NCBI GenBank assembly: GCA_905221605.1
Contig: CAJNDS010000833.1
Span: 2,501 to 62,178 of the forward strand
Direction of reading: 5' to 3'
Length of the DNA stretch: 59,678 bases
From: Symbiodinium natans
Lineage: Eukaryota > Sar > Dinophyceae > Suessiales > Symbiodiniaceae
Shown here: positions 32,789 to 44,258 of the stretch, in pieces
How the letters are laid out: the number at the start of each line of letters is the position of its first letter
Position numbering within the stretch: the first letter of the stretch is position 1
The notes under the pieces: model-generated
What the model was told of the DNA's origin: nothing
Seen by the model: only the letters and a program-made list of their open reading frames with translations
The model's database searches: none
Translations under genes and position numbers: made by a program

Positions 32789-35058
32789 GACAAATGCGTG
32801 GCGATTTTCAACTATGTACCTTTCCCGGTCATGATGGACTGGATAAGCTTGAGTGAGGACTTGAATGAATTCGGGGAGGTTGGCAGATGCCTACAGAAGA
32901 AAGGACTGCACAACGCTGTCCAGTAACTGAACGCTGCAGGATCCTGCCCCAAAGTGGTCTAGGATTTCCATTTAGCACCTTCTGAGCATCATTGAGCGTA
33001 TCTGCATGGCTATTGTCCTTCTGCAAATTCAAGGGCCGCAAGCCTAGCTAGTCCGGATACAGCATGCACCTTCTTGACGCATTCCATGCTGTGGTTTGGG
33101 TAGTGGCAAAAGTACCATCCTTGCTGGCTGCAGTGCTAACACGAGGTCGCTAGCCAGATTCATGTGAACAGCACCTGTCTGTCTAATTTAGAGATCCATA
33201 TCTGCCCACTGCCGCACAGACCTGTGTGGTGGATGGACGACCCCTCGTTCTGCAGCGCAAGGATGCCAAAAGGGGAACGAGGGTTAAGGGCATCTCGAAG
33301 AGCTACTGTAGGGCCCCTTTTGTGCCCTACAATCTTGATGGCACCGCAAGCCCATGAAGGACATCATTGCCCGAGCACCCGAAGGCCCACTTTGAGCTTG
33401 ACGTGCCTTGCACGTTTTTCCGGGGTTTTGGTGTTTGTTTTGTTGGGACCCCGGTTTCGATGGCGCGAGTCCATACAAACTCACGCAGCCCTTGCAGCTT
33501 GCAGATGTAGGAACCTCAGGATAGAGTTGCGGCCTCGAGGGATTAAAGCTTGACGATTGATTCACGTTTCGGTTGGGCCCCCTGCAGAAATTTGAGGAGT
33601 TAAGGCTTGCGGATTGCGAGTATGGCTTGGTTGCTGTTGCATAACGCCCAAAGGACGCAATCGGGTGCATCTGATGCCAATACTGCATGTTCCAAAAATC
33701 GCCTAAGTAACCCCTTCCCCTTCCCCTCCTTGCTCGCCAAAGCCGTCTCCAAGCAATCCCTTTTTTAAAAAACCTCTACTCTGCATCCCCTCTATTTGTT
33801 GGTTTTTGCTGAACTCTGCAGCACGACACAGCATTTCGCAAGGCGGCACGCGACCCTGATGGCAAGTGACATGCTTCGTTTGACTAAGAATATTGGAATT
33901 TTATTGCAGATGTTGGAGAATGAGCTCAATCGGGCACAGAACCTGATGCACCGCCACCGTCGCAGCACTGCAATCACTGCAGCTGTCACAATAGTAGCAC
34001 TTGATTGTCAAGAGCGACTGTCACACTACCCAATGATGCCCTCTAGCGTAGCCTTCCGCTTGAGAATGCATGCAGCACATCAGCAGCAGTACTTGGTTGT
34101 CATCCCTGTTCCGGGTTGTAGCCATGGCAACATGCATGTAACAATCTGCAAAGTCATACGGCCCCATGAAAAAACTACACACGCACACAAATTCTCAGCA
34201 CGGCTTCCTGCCTCACTGTCATACTAAAAAGTTCAAAAGCAGCCAGCATCAACACCAAAAAACACACTGATACCATTCCTTGTCGACACTTCCTCTTTTG
34301 GTTAACGTGCCCTCCTATCATGACATGCCAGTGCTGCTTTAAGACCAGCTGCGCACGTTGCGATTCCAAACTCTTGGGCAGATTCAGGCGGACCTTCGCA
34401 CCGCAGAGCGTGTCTGTGTAGCAGGCAAAGCCCCTGCTCAATGACGAAGCACGCCCGAAGGTGGCGCGCAGCCTCCAAAGATGGCGCGGAGAAAAGGTTT
34501 GGCGGTTGTGGCGGCTACAGAAGCAACAGGAAGCGCACATGCTTTGCGTGTACAGTGGCACGGCGCACAGGCCGCCTGAAAAGCAAGGTGCTGCGCGGGC
34601 GGGGGTCTCAGATCTGATCTGATTTGCCTGAACACTACTTAAACCCCTGATCAACCTTGTATGGTCCAGGCTTGCGGCGTCGGTGTCGGAACCCTCAATG
34701 AGGCAGGCTCTCTGTTTGGTTGTTGCCCTAAGTGTCAAGTTTGGCACAGGCATAGACTGGCCTGGACCGACTGCGAATTTGTTCTGTTGAGAGAAGCGGG
34801 ATTGCATTGGCGCGGAAAAAGAAAGCGGTTTGAAGCACAGTCTACTCTTCAGGTCTTATCTCCCTTTATCAGGGTTACTCCAAATCCTGGCTCCAGGCAC
34901 TTGGAACCTGAAGCAGGCGCTGCGGGGGCGGGGGGGTTCGTCCATCTTGGAATGCCTGGGCTTTCTGGCTGGAGCTCGCCGTGCCACGAATAGGTCGAGG
35001 CCCTGAAGCCCTAAGCCCTCAGCCCGCACGCGCGTAATTGTGTGTGTGTGTGTGTGTC
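32789..35058. other. No clear gene; remaining exons of the preceding gene may lie here
   Basis: I cannot place the 3' end of the fucosyltransferase-like gene. Apart from the candidate exon at 33,800-34,227 there is no frame with recognisable features. A (TG)n tract ends the stretch at 35,038-35,058. Confidence 0.4.
33796..34227 (+). CDS. Candidate exon with a helical N-terminal part
   Basis: A 143-codon frame whose part from about 33,815 to 33,990 (ASDMLRLTKNIGILLQMLEN onwards) looks amphipathic and helical, ending in a basic RHRRS stretch. A pyrimidine-rich sequence ending TCTGCAG lies just inside the frame at about 33,815-33,822 and could be an acceptor, though that acceptor is not decisive for the frame. 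No family recognised. Confidence 0.2.
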   Translation: MLVFAELCSTTQHFARRHATLMASDMLRLTKNIGILLQMLENELNRAQNLMHRHRRSTAITAAVTIVALDCQERLSHYPMMPSSVAFRLRMHAAHQQQYLVVIPVPGCSHGNMHVTICKVIRPHEKTTHAHKFSARLPASLSY

Positions 35059-35469
35059 TGTGTACTACTCTGATGCAACGAGCTAACTCATTTCATTGCT
35101 TTTCAGCAGGGGGTCCCAGGTCTGCTACTCATGCTGGGACCAACGAAGACCATGAGTGGCAGACGTGCAAGCGTACCTGCTATGAGGAGTACCTGGGTGG
35201 TTGCGTCCGCAGCTGGTATCCTTAACGGGGACAGGAACTTCATCCCCGCAACGTGTTACATGTTGTCGTCAGCCAGACGACAACATATGCCACACGACGA
35301 CGACGCAAGGGACAGAACCCACATCCCGACGATCATTCCTGTGGTCTGATTTGGGGCCTGAAACCTAGCCCAAACAATGACGACGATAGTCACTGAGCAT
35401 ACAGAATTTGAAAAGCTGATCTCGCCATCAAATGTAATCTCTAACTAACAGGATTCGTCCTGTGAGCAA
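35059..35469 (+). repeat. Direct segmental duplication, copy 1
   Basis: About 410 bp repeated at 35,944-36,379, roughly 885 bp away, at high identity. It starts at TGTACTACTCTGATGCAACG and ends at CCTGTGAGCAAG. It covers a pyrimidine-rich acceptor, an exon and 3' sequence including CCTGAAACCTAGCCCAAACA. Copy 2 has about 25 extra bases in two places. Confidence 0.92.
35107..35225 (+). CDS. Terminal exon encoding a short cysteine-containing tail (copy 1)
   Basis: After the acceptor-like TTGCTTTTCAG the frame reads GGPRSATHAGTNEDHEWQTC, then KRTCYEEYLGGCVRSWYP and a stop at 35,223-35,225. Four regularly placed cysteines and aromatic residues suggest a small disulphide-bonded tail or domain of a secretory protein, but I recognise no family. 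Its upstream exon was not found: the sequence to the left is a TG tract and telomere-like text. The choice of frame rests on the cysteine pattern and on the same frame in copy 2 being continuous with an upstream coding-like stretch. Confidence 0.4.
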
Positions 35470-35772
35470 GCGTGTCTTGATCTGGCTTTCTGTCAAAGGT
35501 GCCAGATGTAACTCTTGAGCAAGAAACGCTTGAATTCGATTCGCTTGTTGAATGACATTGTTCCCCAAGCCACTAAGCGTTGTCCAAGACGCGCAAGCAC
35601 ATGCAAGTGCTGATACGATTTCCATGTTAACTTGATTCCCTTCACTTGATTCCTTCAACTTGATGTATACTTGACTTGATTTTTGGTCACTTGATTTCCT
35701 TTGCGTGATTCCCACTTTAAATCTCCGGAAGCAACGCACAGGCCTGAACACGTCTACGGCAGAATGTCTTGA

Positions 35773-36042
35773 CGACGTGATTCGGGAAATGATGCTGACG
35801 ACACGTGGGAGTCTCAAGACTGGTGGCAGCCAGCCACATGGGATTCTCACGTAGGCGGCCTGCAAGGCAGCGTGTGGAACCTGACAGCCCCCATGGACAC
35901 AACCTTTGTCGTTCACTACCCCGCATCGGGGGAGCTGTGTGCGTGTACCACTCTGATCGCAAGAGCTAACTCATTTCATTCCTTTTCAGCAGGGGGTCCC
36001 AGGTATGCTACTCATGCTGGGACCAACGAAAACCATGAGTAG
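35773..36042 (+). pseudogene. Exon-like frame joined to duplicated exon copy 2, with premature stop
   Basis: An open frame starting after the stop at 35,770-35,772 contains DWWQPATWDSHVGGLQGSVW, then NLTAPMDTTFVVHYPASGEL, a tryptophan-rich, globular-looking segment. It then runs, either straight through or across a possible ~60-bp intron (GTGTGCG to TTTTCAG), into the same GGPR...THAGTNE exon as copy 1. Here the codon for the tryptophan before QTCKRTC is TAG (36,040-36,042) instead of TGG (35,157-35,159), so the cysteine tail is lost. Either this copy is decaying or the protein ends early. Downstream bases still encode TCKRTCYEEYLGGC. No family recognised. Confidence 0.45.
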
Positions 36043-36376
36043 CAGACGTGCAAGCGTACCTGCTATGAGGAGTACCTGGGTGGTTGCGTCGGCAGCTGGT
36101 ATCCTTAACGGGGACAGGAGCTTCATCCCCGCAACGTGTTACACGTTGTCGTCAGCATTGCACCTCACAGACGACAACACATGCCATTCCTGGTGTCTGG
36201 CGCGACGACAACGCAAGGGACAGAATCCACATCCCGACGATCAATCCTGTGGTCTGATCTGGGGCCTGAAACCTAGCCCAAACAATGACGACGATGGTCA
36301 CTGAGCATACAGAATTTGAAAAGCTGATCTCGCCATCAAATGTAATCTCTAACTAACAGGATTCGTCCTGTGAGCA

Positions 36377-36379
<3 letters not shown>
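35944..36379 (+). repeat. Direct segmental duplication, copy 2
   Basis: Partner of 35,059-35,469. Differences include two short insertions (near 36,155 and 36,190), the TGG-to-TAG change, and scattered substitutions. The shared sequence ends exactly where a long (TG)n tract starts. Confidence 0.92.

Positions 36380-36425
<46 letters not shown>
36380..36425 (+). repeat. (TG)n microsatellite
   Basis: About 22 TG dinucleotides directly after the duplicated segment. Copy 1 is instead preceded by a TG tract at 35,038-35,058, so TG runs flank the duplicated unit. Confidence 0.97.
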
Positions 36426-36426
<1 letters not shown>

Positions 36427-36652
36427 GTGTCTGCGCGCGCGTGCAATCGGCGAAGATGTGCTCCAGGCCAGTCCAGTCGAGTGACGGCTGAAATGGCATT
36501 GAGGCCGCAACACCTTGGCAGCCTTGAATTGCGTAATGCCGGCGGAAGCTTGTTGACTTCTTGTTGCTCGCTGTCTGTGTGTTAAAGTAAGTGTGCATGC
36601 AGGCTTGTGTATGTGACCCCCTTAGTCTGTAGATTGTCGTAGACGGCAATCG

Positions 36653-37129
36653 ATGTTGTCACTAAGCTTGGGAAACTGTTGGCTGTTAGCGATTCTTTGC
36701 TTCCTTGTTCCGAGCAGCTCCGAATCTGAGAGGCACCACGAGGTGTGCCATCGCCAGGCGCACGCTCCCCTCGACCAGCCGTGCAGATCTCGGCAGTACT
36801 TGCGAATCTTCGCTGAGCCCAAAAAGCCCAAAGCAATGAGGAGAGTGCATCAGGTGGATTCATTGTCCGGTTGTGCTCCAGCCTCTCATCAAGAGCATTG
36901 TTTTTCGGATTGTCTAAGATCGCCTTTCAGCTGCCCGGACGAGCTGGTGTTGTCTGGTAGCAGCCTCAGCAGGGTTACAAGGTCGCCTTTTGGTGGTGGA
37001 GACACCAAGACTGGAGCACGGGGGAGCAGTTTGGTAAAATCCGGCCCAGGCCGGTACCCGGACGGCATTGGCGGAAGCCGCCTTGTGGCAGAGGTTCCAC
37101 TCAGGCAGGGTCGCAGTCGTCTGCCATGA
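36653..37129 (+). CDS. Putative secreted protein, first exon
   Basis: A 158-codon frame starting with ATG. Residues 1-24 (MLSLSLGNCWLLAILCFLVP, then SSSE) form a good eukaryotic signal peptide: short N-region, hydrophobic core, small residues at the likely cleavage site. The following part contains repeated cysteines (CHRQ, CRSRQ, CAPASHQEHC, CLRSPFSC) up to about residue 93, then turns to low-complexity G/S/R sequence that may already be intron, with a possible donor in the CTCAGCAGGGTTACAAGG region. It lies shortly after the duplicated cysteine exons but in my reading is a new gene start. No family recognised. Confidence 0.38.
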   Translation: MLSLSLGNCWLLAILCFLVPSSSESERHHEVCHRQAHAPLDQPCRSRQYLRIFAEPKKPKAMRRVHQVDSLSGCAPASHQEHCFSDCLRSPFSCPDELVLSGSSLSRVTRSPFGGGDTKTGARGSSLVKSGPGRYPDGIGGSRLVAEVPLRQGRSRLP

Positions 37130-40100
37130 TAATATCAGACTTTCGGATGCTACGCTCGTCTTGCAGGAGCCATGAAGTTGTTTGCCGACAGCGCCGGCGG
37201 GCTGAGCAACCATGAGCATAAGATACGGGTACTGTAAGGCAAGACATCCTCAAGAACTACTTATAGGGTTGCATACGTTGCACTGCGTATGAAGGGTTCT
37301 GCCACGCTCAGTGCTAGTGCTACGCCCTCTGTAGGTCTTTAGTCTTGATTAGAGGGTCGGGCCACAAGTGCAAGCCTGCCCATCCAAGATGGCTGGCCGC
37401 ACAAGCTTTGTCCCCAAGGGCCTGTCAATGTCACCTCACTGGTAGGAGGCCTTAATATCCTGAATGCAATGCCCAGATTGCCCAGACATATGCTGCCCAT
37501 GAAGAAGTTGTTGGGTTCACCGGTGTCTTCGTCTCCACGGCCCCTTGCCAACTACTTTGCAAGATTGCAGGTTTTCAGCCGAAATCCAGCTACAAAAAGC
37601 TGCAGCGGCGGCCTTCCTGACCTTGAGTGTCGCAGGGCGCATGAAGTGCAGAGCATGTTAGCTCCGCCACCGCAGCCGTTTTCACCCTGGCCACCCCGAA
37701 GTTGTGGTGGCATTCAAGCATTCTTCTGCCCCTAAACTCTCAACCCTAAACCCTAAACCCTACACCCTTTTGCAACTTCAGGGGTTTATAGTTGCGTGGT
37801 GCTCTTGTAAGCTTGCTTTACGATGAAGACTGAGTTACTTAGTGTCCTTGAGTCGAACATAGCATGGGTGGCCATGCAGTTCGTGTTGCGGTTATCTGCA
37901 GCTGGATCGTGCCCCTTGGAGTTGCAAATACTTGGAAGACACTTCTGATGCACAAATGTTCCGAAGTGAGACCTTGACGAACCCCATCTCTCTGCGACGG
38001 CCCTTCCTGCAGGCAATTCACAGCGCAGGCAGAGGACCCGAGCAGGCCAGCGTTGCTGTGCACAAAGGCGTGCAGTGTACCCGAATGCAGGGAGGACGAG
38101 AAAGAAAGACAGAGAGAGGTGTCAGCGACTAGCCTCTACCTTGGCACTCCACAGTCTGCACCCCAACCCGACCCGGCCAACGAGCCGGCACTGAGACAGC
38201 TCCTATGAATACCATAGCACGGGCAAGTCAAGCAGGATCATCGGACGTGGGCGCCCTCCGGGGCAGCCTCCTTCGGGGGGCTAAGCGTGTGGAGAGAGAG
38301 AGGTGTCAGCCCTCAAGCCCCAACAGCGAACAACAGAAAGACGGAAGGACGGAAGGACAAAGACTGAAGAACGGAAAGACAGAAAGAGTGAAGGAAAGAA
38401 AGGCCGGGAGGGGCTTGCGTAGGCCGGGGGAGGAGAGGATGTTTTTGGAGACCTTGGAGGTTCAACAGGCCTCGACGTCATGGAGTGCGCAGTGCTGGGC
38501 AAGAATAAACGGGCGGGCGACCTGCAACAGCCACTGGTGAGCGGTTTTCGGATGAAAACCCAAGGGGGGGGGGGTTGTGGCCCGCAGGCAGGCTTGCCTC
38601 TGCCTCGCCATGGCCACGCGAAAGAAGGAAAGGCCCCAAGAACGAAAGCGACAAGGCGACACACCAAGAGAGGGACATGTGTGGGTTGGTTTCATGAAGA
38701 AAGAAAGAGCGGCATTTTTCCGTTTCACCAGATCAAGAAAATGGAAGGTCGCAGCTGGCGCCAGTGCTTTTCTCATTCTGCCGTTCATTGATTGAAATGC
38801 ACCGGGGCGAAGGTTCCCGGCGACATGAGATTACGATTCGGGGCTTAGGATGTAGCGATGTCTGGGTTGTAGCAAATTGTATGCGCACACATGCGTACAC
38901 ACAAGTGCAGGCGTGCCGGTGATGCGGACTGGGCTCGAGGATTATGCAGCCGGAGCTATGTGGATGCCTACACAGGACACCCAAACTAATCAGATGCCTG
39001 GTCTTTGCGAGCACTTGACGGTGCCACAGCTGATCCAAGTGCACGCACTTCACAGGAACCGCACGCTCCTTCGAGAGACATTTGCCTCTGAGCGTCTTGG
39101 AGAGATGCTTCTCGGCAGGATTGGCAAGCCGAGGTTGTTTTTCTGGACATGTCCGACTCGCTTCCCAACAAAAACGATGGAGCAACAGGCAAAGCACAAG
39201 CTTGCACAGTGGGCCATTGGACCTTTATGAGGCCGACGCCTTGCCTAGGAGATCCTCCCCCCCACGATCTAATGCCAAGGCAAAAAGCAGACACCCTCCA
39301 AGGGCTCGTGGATCTGGGAGGGCCGGAACTGGTGCTGGGAGGCCCGGAGCTCAGAGAAGAGCAGGCAGTTGCAACACGATTTTTCGTCCGGTTGCCTGGT
39401 CACGCTGCGTGCTCTGAGCCCTCCCCCAAGCTTTTCGGAGAAGGCGGTGAAGCGCCGCGCCTGCTACGGGCACCATTCCTGGCAGGAACCGCATGAGATT
39501 TAGACAGAGTGGGGACATTGCCAGGGCTGGGGGATCTTCGCTTTGCACCGTGCCTTGCAGGAACTTCTGCTTTCTGCGGGTCAAACGGAAGCATGTGAGG
39601 GGATGTGAGAGAGGAGTTTTTGACCCTCAACCCAAGAGCCCAAGCTCGAAGGATGCCCAAAGGATGGCTGCGGAAGACAAGCAGCTCGTCAGCTGATTTA
39701 TAACGTCCCGGTTGCTTGGGGCTCCAAGTTTCTGGGCCTCGCCAGGATCCAGTGCTTCGGGGGATTTTGCAGTGGTCCTCGTAAACCTTGCTTCCCATGA
39801 CCCGGAAAACTCGTATCCCAGCCGAGCCAAAGTCAAAGGTTCCCTTTTGTTTAAAATGCTTCATAGAAGAATCCGCTCCCAAGCCATGGCGCAGAACAGA
39901 TATCTCTCGGGCCCTTTACTGGGATTGCCCTCGCTTGTGAAGTTCTGGCTCTGGCCTTCGGATGTGGAAACTTCCTGTCGTAGTCCTCCCAAAAAAATCC
40001 AATGGGAGGGCGGACACTGTTCAGGGCGTGGGTGATTGTTTTTGGGAAGGGTGCAACACCAATGGGGACTCAGCGTTGTAGCAGCACTAGATGGACCACA

Positions 40101-40880
40101 TCACATGTGCAGCTCCACCTTTCAAGGAAGGTCGCCTGCTACCGTCTCCAACAGCTTGACAGCCACCAATAATATCCCCAGCCCCCAGAGGGAAGCTCCG
40201 CGCCTCGAAGACCTGCTCCTGCCTGCGCTGCAGGCAGCTCTGGGCTTTTGAGGGAGCTGCGGGGGGGGGGGGGGGGGCTTTGAAGGATCTAGGAATCTAC
40301 GCCTGTGGCCCAACTCGGGCCGAAGTCTTCCTGACTCTGCCTCCTGCTCGTCTACGCCTCTCTGGGCCTCTTGGGCGGATTCAGGATGCCGAGCGCTGCG
40401 ACGTGCCGAAGCTTGGTGCCCCACCAGCAGTTGGATGGGAGGCCCAGGTCCCTTTTCTCTCTGCAACACGTCAGACTTTCAAAGGCATCATCTTATGGTT
40501 TCCACAAGAATGCCAAATGCAGGGGCCACTTCCCTGGCTCAACGCTACAGACTGGAAGCGCCCCGTAAGCCAAGCCAAATTGTGCTGGGCACAGCAGTTC
40601 CGTGGGCCCGGCCTAGTGATCTGTAGCAAGGTGCGTCGCTCGAGCCGGATCCACCGTCTCAAGGCCAGAAAAATGCTGGGCTCCCATGTGTCCTGGCGTC
40701 GTGGGGCCTCGAATCGTGAGCTGCAGGCCTTCTGCTCCCGGAGCGCGAAGACCGCGTTCAGGATGAGCAGAAGCTCCTCGGCTTCAGGGAGCCGGCTGAG
40801 GAGGATCGGAGTTTGTGCCTTGTCCAAGTCCCCTTGAGGTATGTGAACTACCAGATCGAAGCTCACGAAGCTGAGTTTTG
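37130..40880. other. No firm gene; telomere-like text at 37,730-37,767
   Basis: Several medium frames (for example 38,911-39,230) but no family motif. Positions 37,730-37,767 hold a short degenerate CCCTAAA run (AACCCTAAACCCTAAACCCT core). A weak exon-like reading, LIYNVPVAWGSKFLGLARIQ, occurs near 39,695-39,760. G runs occur at 38,563-38,574 and 40,261-40,278. Confidence 0.4.
38911..39230 (+). CDS. Candidate exon, unidentified
   Basis: Open frame (117 codons from 38,877) whose later part from an internal ATG reads like a globular protein: MRTGLEDYAAGAMWMPTQDT, then HLTVPQLIQVHALHRNRTLL, RETFASERLGEMLLGRIGKP and a stop at 39,228-39,230. The balance of residues and the helix-like spacing favour coding, but there is no recognised motif and no clear splice boundary. 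Confidence 0.28.
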
Positions 40881-40886
40881 GTTTCA

Positions 40887-43800
40887 GCGACACGCCTCAG
40901 GCTCAGATGCTGCGTAAGCCAACTACTCGTGCCGGACTGTAGTAATGTTGACCTCTCTTGGTTCTGCTCGGCTCCCAATAATGTCAAGGTGGCCGTCTAC
41001 GTGTTGAATCTGCCAACCGCCACCGACCGGTGGTCACGAATCTCGAGGCACCTCCCTTCATACTGAGCTTCAGGGCTAGAGTGCTCTCAGCTTCGGATCT
41101 CGCGATAGCTACATCATTGCTATGAGGCTTCGGTTTTTGACATGTCGCCTGCGGGAAACTATCCGGGTTCCCGGCGCATGAAATTTTGAATGGCCGCCCA
41201 GTCCGAGCATGTGATGAACAGGGGGACTGCTAGCACAGCACAACAAACCCTTGGAACATGCATGAATGACGGGGGAACAGTTTCTGTCTCTAGGGGGTGC
41301 CTTGGATGGAGGTCTGTAAAAGGTACCTGCAGGAAGATCAGTGAAGGAATCTCGGCTTGTGCTGCAGGCTCAAACTCACAAAGCCGGCTTTGCTTAGCAT
41401 GACATAGACATAGCCCGTCAAATCAACTTCTTAACCGTTATTAGCCAGGCATAAGCATAGACCCCCCATGAGTTAACTGTTAACCTTTCTGCTGGGAGGA
41501 GAGGGGGTGCTCAGTTGCTTGGGTTTAGAAAGCCTAAAGGCCTTGCACCTTAAGACCTGTCCTGTGCTCCTGCACCAGGCGGCTGGAGGACTCGGGCTGG
41601 AAAGTATCACCTGCCTAGAGCTCAAATGGTGTAAGGGCTCTTGAGGGCAGGGACAAGGCGTATAAGCAAGCGAAGGTAGATGAATGGTAGCCAGCAACTC
41701 ACACCTTGTCAGCTTCGTGCGATGACTCGGTAGCACGTACAGAAGCTGTGAAGCCGACCCAAAACGCAAAACTACTTACATCCTCAGCCGGTATCCTGGG
41801 CCGGGCAACAGCTTTAACACAGGAGCTCCAAATTCACGCTGTGCGCGTGCCTGGGATCGATCTTTCCGGACCGGGTGCCATCCAGCAAGCGCAAGAGGCG
41901 CGGAGCTGGGTGTACAGATTTCCAATGTGTCCATTGCAACTGGAGTCCCCATGTCGGACGAATGATGGGCTTCCCATGCCCAGTTTAAACCAAGCGTCCG
42001 GAGTGCAACCAAGCAAAGTTGGCAGGAGGGCCTTGTGCCGCTCCAGTGGAACTTCTCCGCTGCCAAGCAGAACATGGTAAGGCCAGCTCCCAGATGTTGC
42101 TGGCAGCCTCGTCACATGCCACCATGCCACCCTAAACCGCTACCAGTATAACGCCCCTACTTCTGACGCTTGGATGCCAGGCTCTTGCAGAACAGTAGTG
42201 AGGCCGCAGCCCGGAGGTGCCCTTTGCGTGGGATAGGGTGAGAGATCTGAGAGATCATTGTATCATTATTTTAGTGGGCTTGTGCACGTTTTTTGCTGTA
42301 TGTGGAGTGCTGGTGGGCTTCAGCCCAGGTACCTCGACAACTATGGGCGCGGAACAGTAGGTTGCGACGCTTCCTCAGCAGTTGCATGAAAGCACGTCGT
42401 GAAGGCGCACGCTCAGTGGGGCCAACGCATCTAGAGTCTCATCCAAGGCGGCCGCCCACCTGAGAGCCATGTGGCAGGCCATACAAAGAGTGTGTCTGCA
42501 ATGTTGAGACGTTCTGATCGGCCTACAGCGCGCAGCCTCCATGACGAAAGGCTGCTAGCAACGCTCACCGCCTGGAAAAGCCCAGCGCTTGGACACGTGC
42601 GGCCTTGTCTCGAAAACTTCAGTCAGGGGCTAGCAACGCCAGCTGAAGGAATCAGGCCTGCCGACTTTTCATGACTTCTAGTCGCAGCTTAGGCCCTATC
42701 ACCTTGCGCATTGTCAAGCCCCTCAGCCGTAAGCCCTGAACCCCTAAGCCCCACAGGCCCCTGGCCCTCATCCTGGAAGATGATGTGATGCTCGAGGAGA
42801 GGACCATAGCAGCAACTTGCCAAGTGGCGGCGGCCTTCCTGAGCAACTTTGTGCACAGCATATCTCTTTTGAAACCCATTGGGGGCCCCAGGTCCAAGGT
42901 GAACACGGGGACTGGGGGGAGAGGGCTTACGGTAGCATAATATGCATCGGTGGGCGCAGAATCAAGCCTGGATCCCCTGCAATCCAGAGAGAAAGGACGA
43001 CTTCAAGCTCAAGCTGCGGCGCCTGCTACGAACTGAGGCCAGGGTAACAAGCCTTGCAGAGCTGTGTGGGCCGCATGTCATGCTGACTGCTTGCATTCGG
43101 CCTGGGTTTAGTCTCCACACATGTCTTCGCATCATCGAATCATGCCTTCGATCTTCCTCGGTCAGTGACGTGCCCGCGACTCCAAGCCCGTAAGCTCCTA
43201 AACCCGGAATCCCAGCCATCCCTGAATCCCCCCCACCGCCCTCTGAACCCCTCCAAATGGCTCGGAGGCCCCGTGCGACTGGGAGGTGATCTCCCTTCGC
43301 TCACAGTGCCCTTACGGCGTTTGTGTATCTCCGCCTCTGGGCCGCAAGCTTGCCTGTGAAGCTTAAAGATGGCCGGAAACTTCATGCTAGGGTTTAGGAC
43401 TCATATGGGTTTAGCTTTCAGGGCTTGTGGGTTTAAGGATCGGACTCGAGATGATAGAGAACTGCCGAGGGTCATAAGGACGCTTCCTTTGAGAGGTTCA
43501 AAGCACGAGGTAAGCGAGCATCTTGAAGTACGCGGGAGACAGCAATGGGTCTACTCGTTCTGGATTGCTATTACATAAGTCAGTGTTTTCGCCTTAGCAG
43601 CGGAGTCATATCAGACCATCCTGGCAGCGTTTGCTTGGGACAAGGCTTTTATGACGTATGCTTAGGAACCATAATGTGCGGTTCCTTGGGGTGTGACTTT
43701 CTGAGTCGCTTTGTGACCCCAGTACTTGTAGTTAGCAGATTTCAGGGACCCGTGCGCTGTATGACATCTTCATGTATGCAGCGCGTGGAGCGGCGCGGTC

Positions 43801-44258
43801 GTACGTTGCAGCACATTGCTGAGGCACCTCACGCGGGTACAGCCCGATGCTAACGAGCCAGAGGAGATGTGCAGGCTTTGTCGATCTGTTCTGAGGGAAC
43901 CAGGGACAGGCTCTCTGCTTCACTGTCATCATGATTGCGTCTAGATTCTAGATTCTTATTTTGCCACTTATTTTGCCACTACCCTTGTTGCTGTTACAGC
44001 TGGTGTGGGTAGTAACGCTTTTGTTGTCCTGGGCAGGCCTTACTCATGTGTAGGCCCAGTGGCTCGAGTCGACTTCAGCAGCTGGGGCACAAGAGTGGGG
44101 CACAAGGGGCCTCTTGGAAGAACCTGGCTGAGATCACACTACATCAGAGTTCGGATGCAGGCATGGAGTGAACTATGGCTTCTACGCCATGGTCTACCGT
44201 GCCAGAGCCCGAGAAGAGAGCCTCCTGTCGAAATATCCTTGGCCGCGCGAGCATCTGA
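40887..44258 (+). CDS. Glycosyltransferase family 25-like gene, multi-exon
   Basis: Pieces in family order on one strand. About 40,887-41,066: VKVAVYVLNLPTATDRWSRI, the N-terminal strand and NLxxxxDRW motif of GT25 (LPS beta-galactosyltransferase / procollagen galactosyltransferase type). From 41,823: ELQIHAVRVPGIDLSGPG, the conserved early segment. Up to 42,076: EGLVPLQWNFSAAKQNM, ending at donor GTAAGG. 42,757-42,898: PLALILEDDVMLEERTIAAT, the acidic LEDD metal/nucleotide site, ending at donor AAG/GTGAAC. 44,161-44,258: HGVNYGFYAMVYRARAREES, like the C-terminal motif, ending at donor GTAAAC. A TVGC-type segment near 42,345 is uncertain because a stop follows. The enzyme would transfer a hexose in the secretory pathway. 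Coordinates are outer bounds; start and last exon are unknown. Introns end or begin in telomere-like text. Confidence 0.55.

Noticed and set aside
34175-34807. 210-codon - strand frame
   Set aside because: No family motif, no start or splice context, and the recognised genes are all on the other strand.
39400-39882. 160-codon - strand frame
   Set aside because: Overlapping + strand reading looks at least as protein-like; neither has a recognisable motif.
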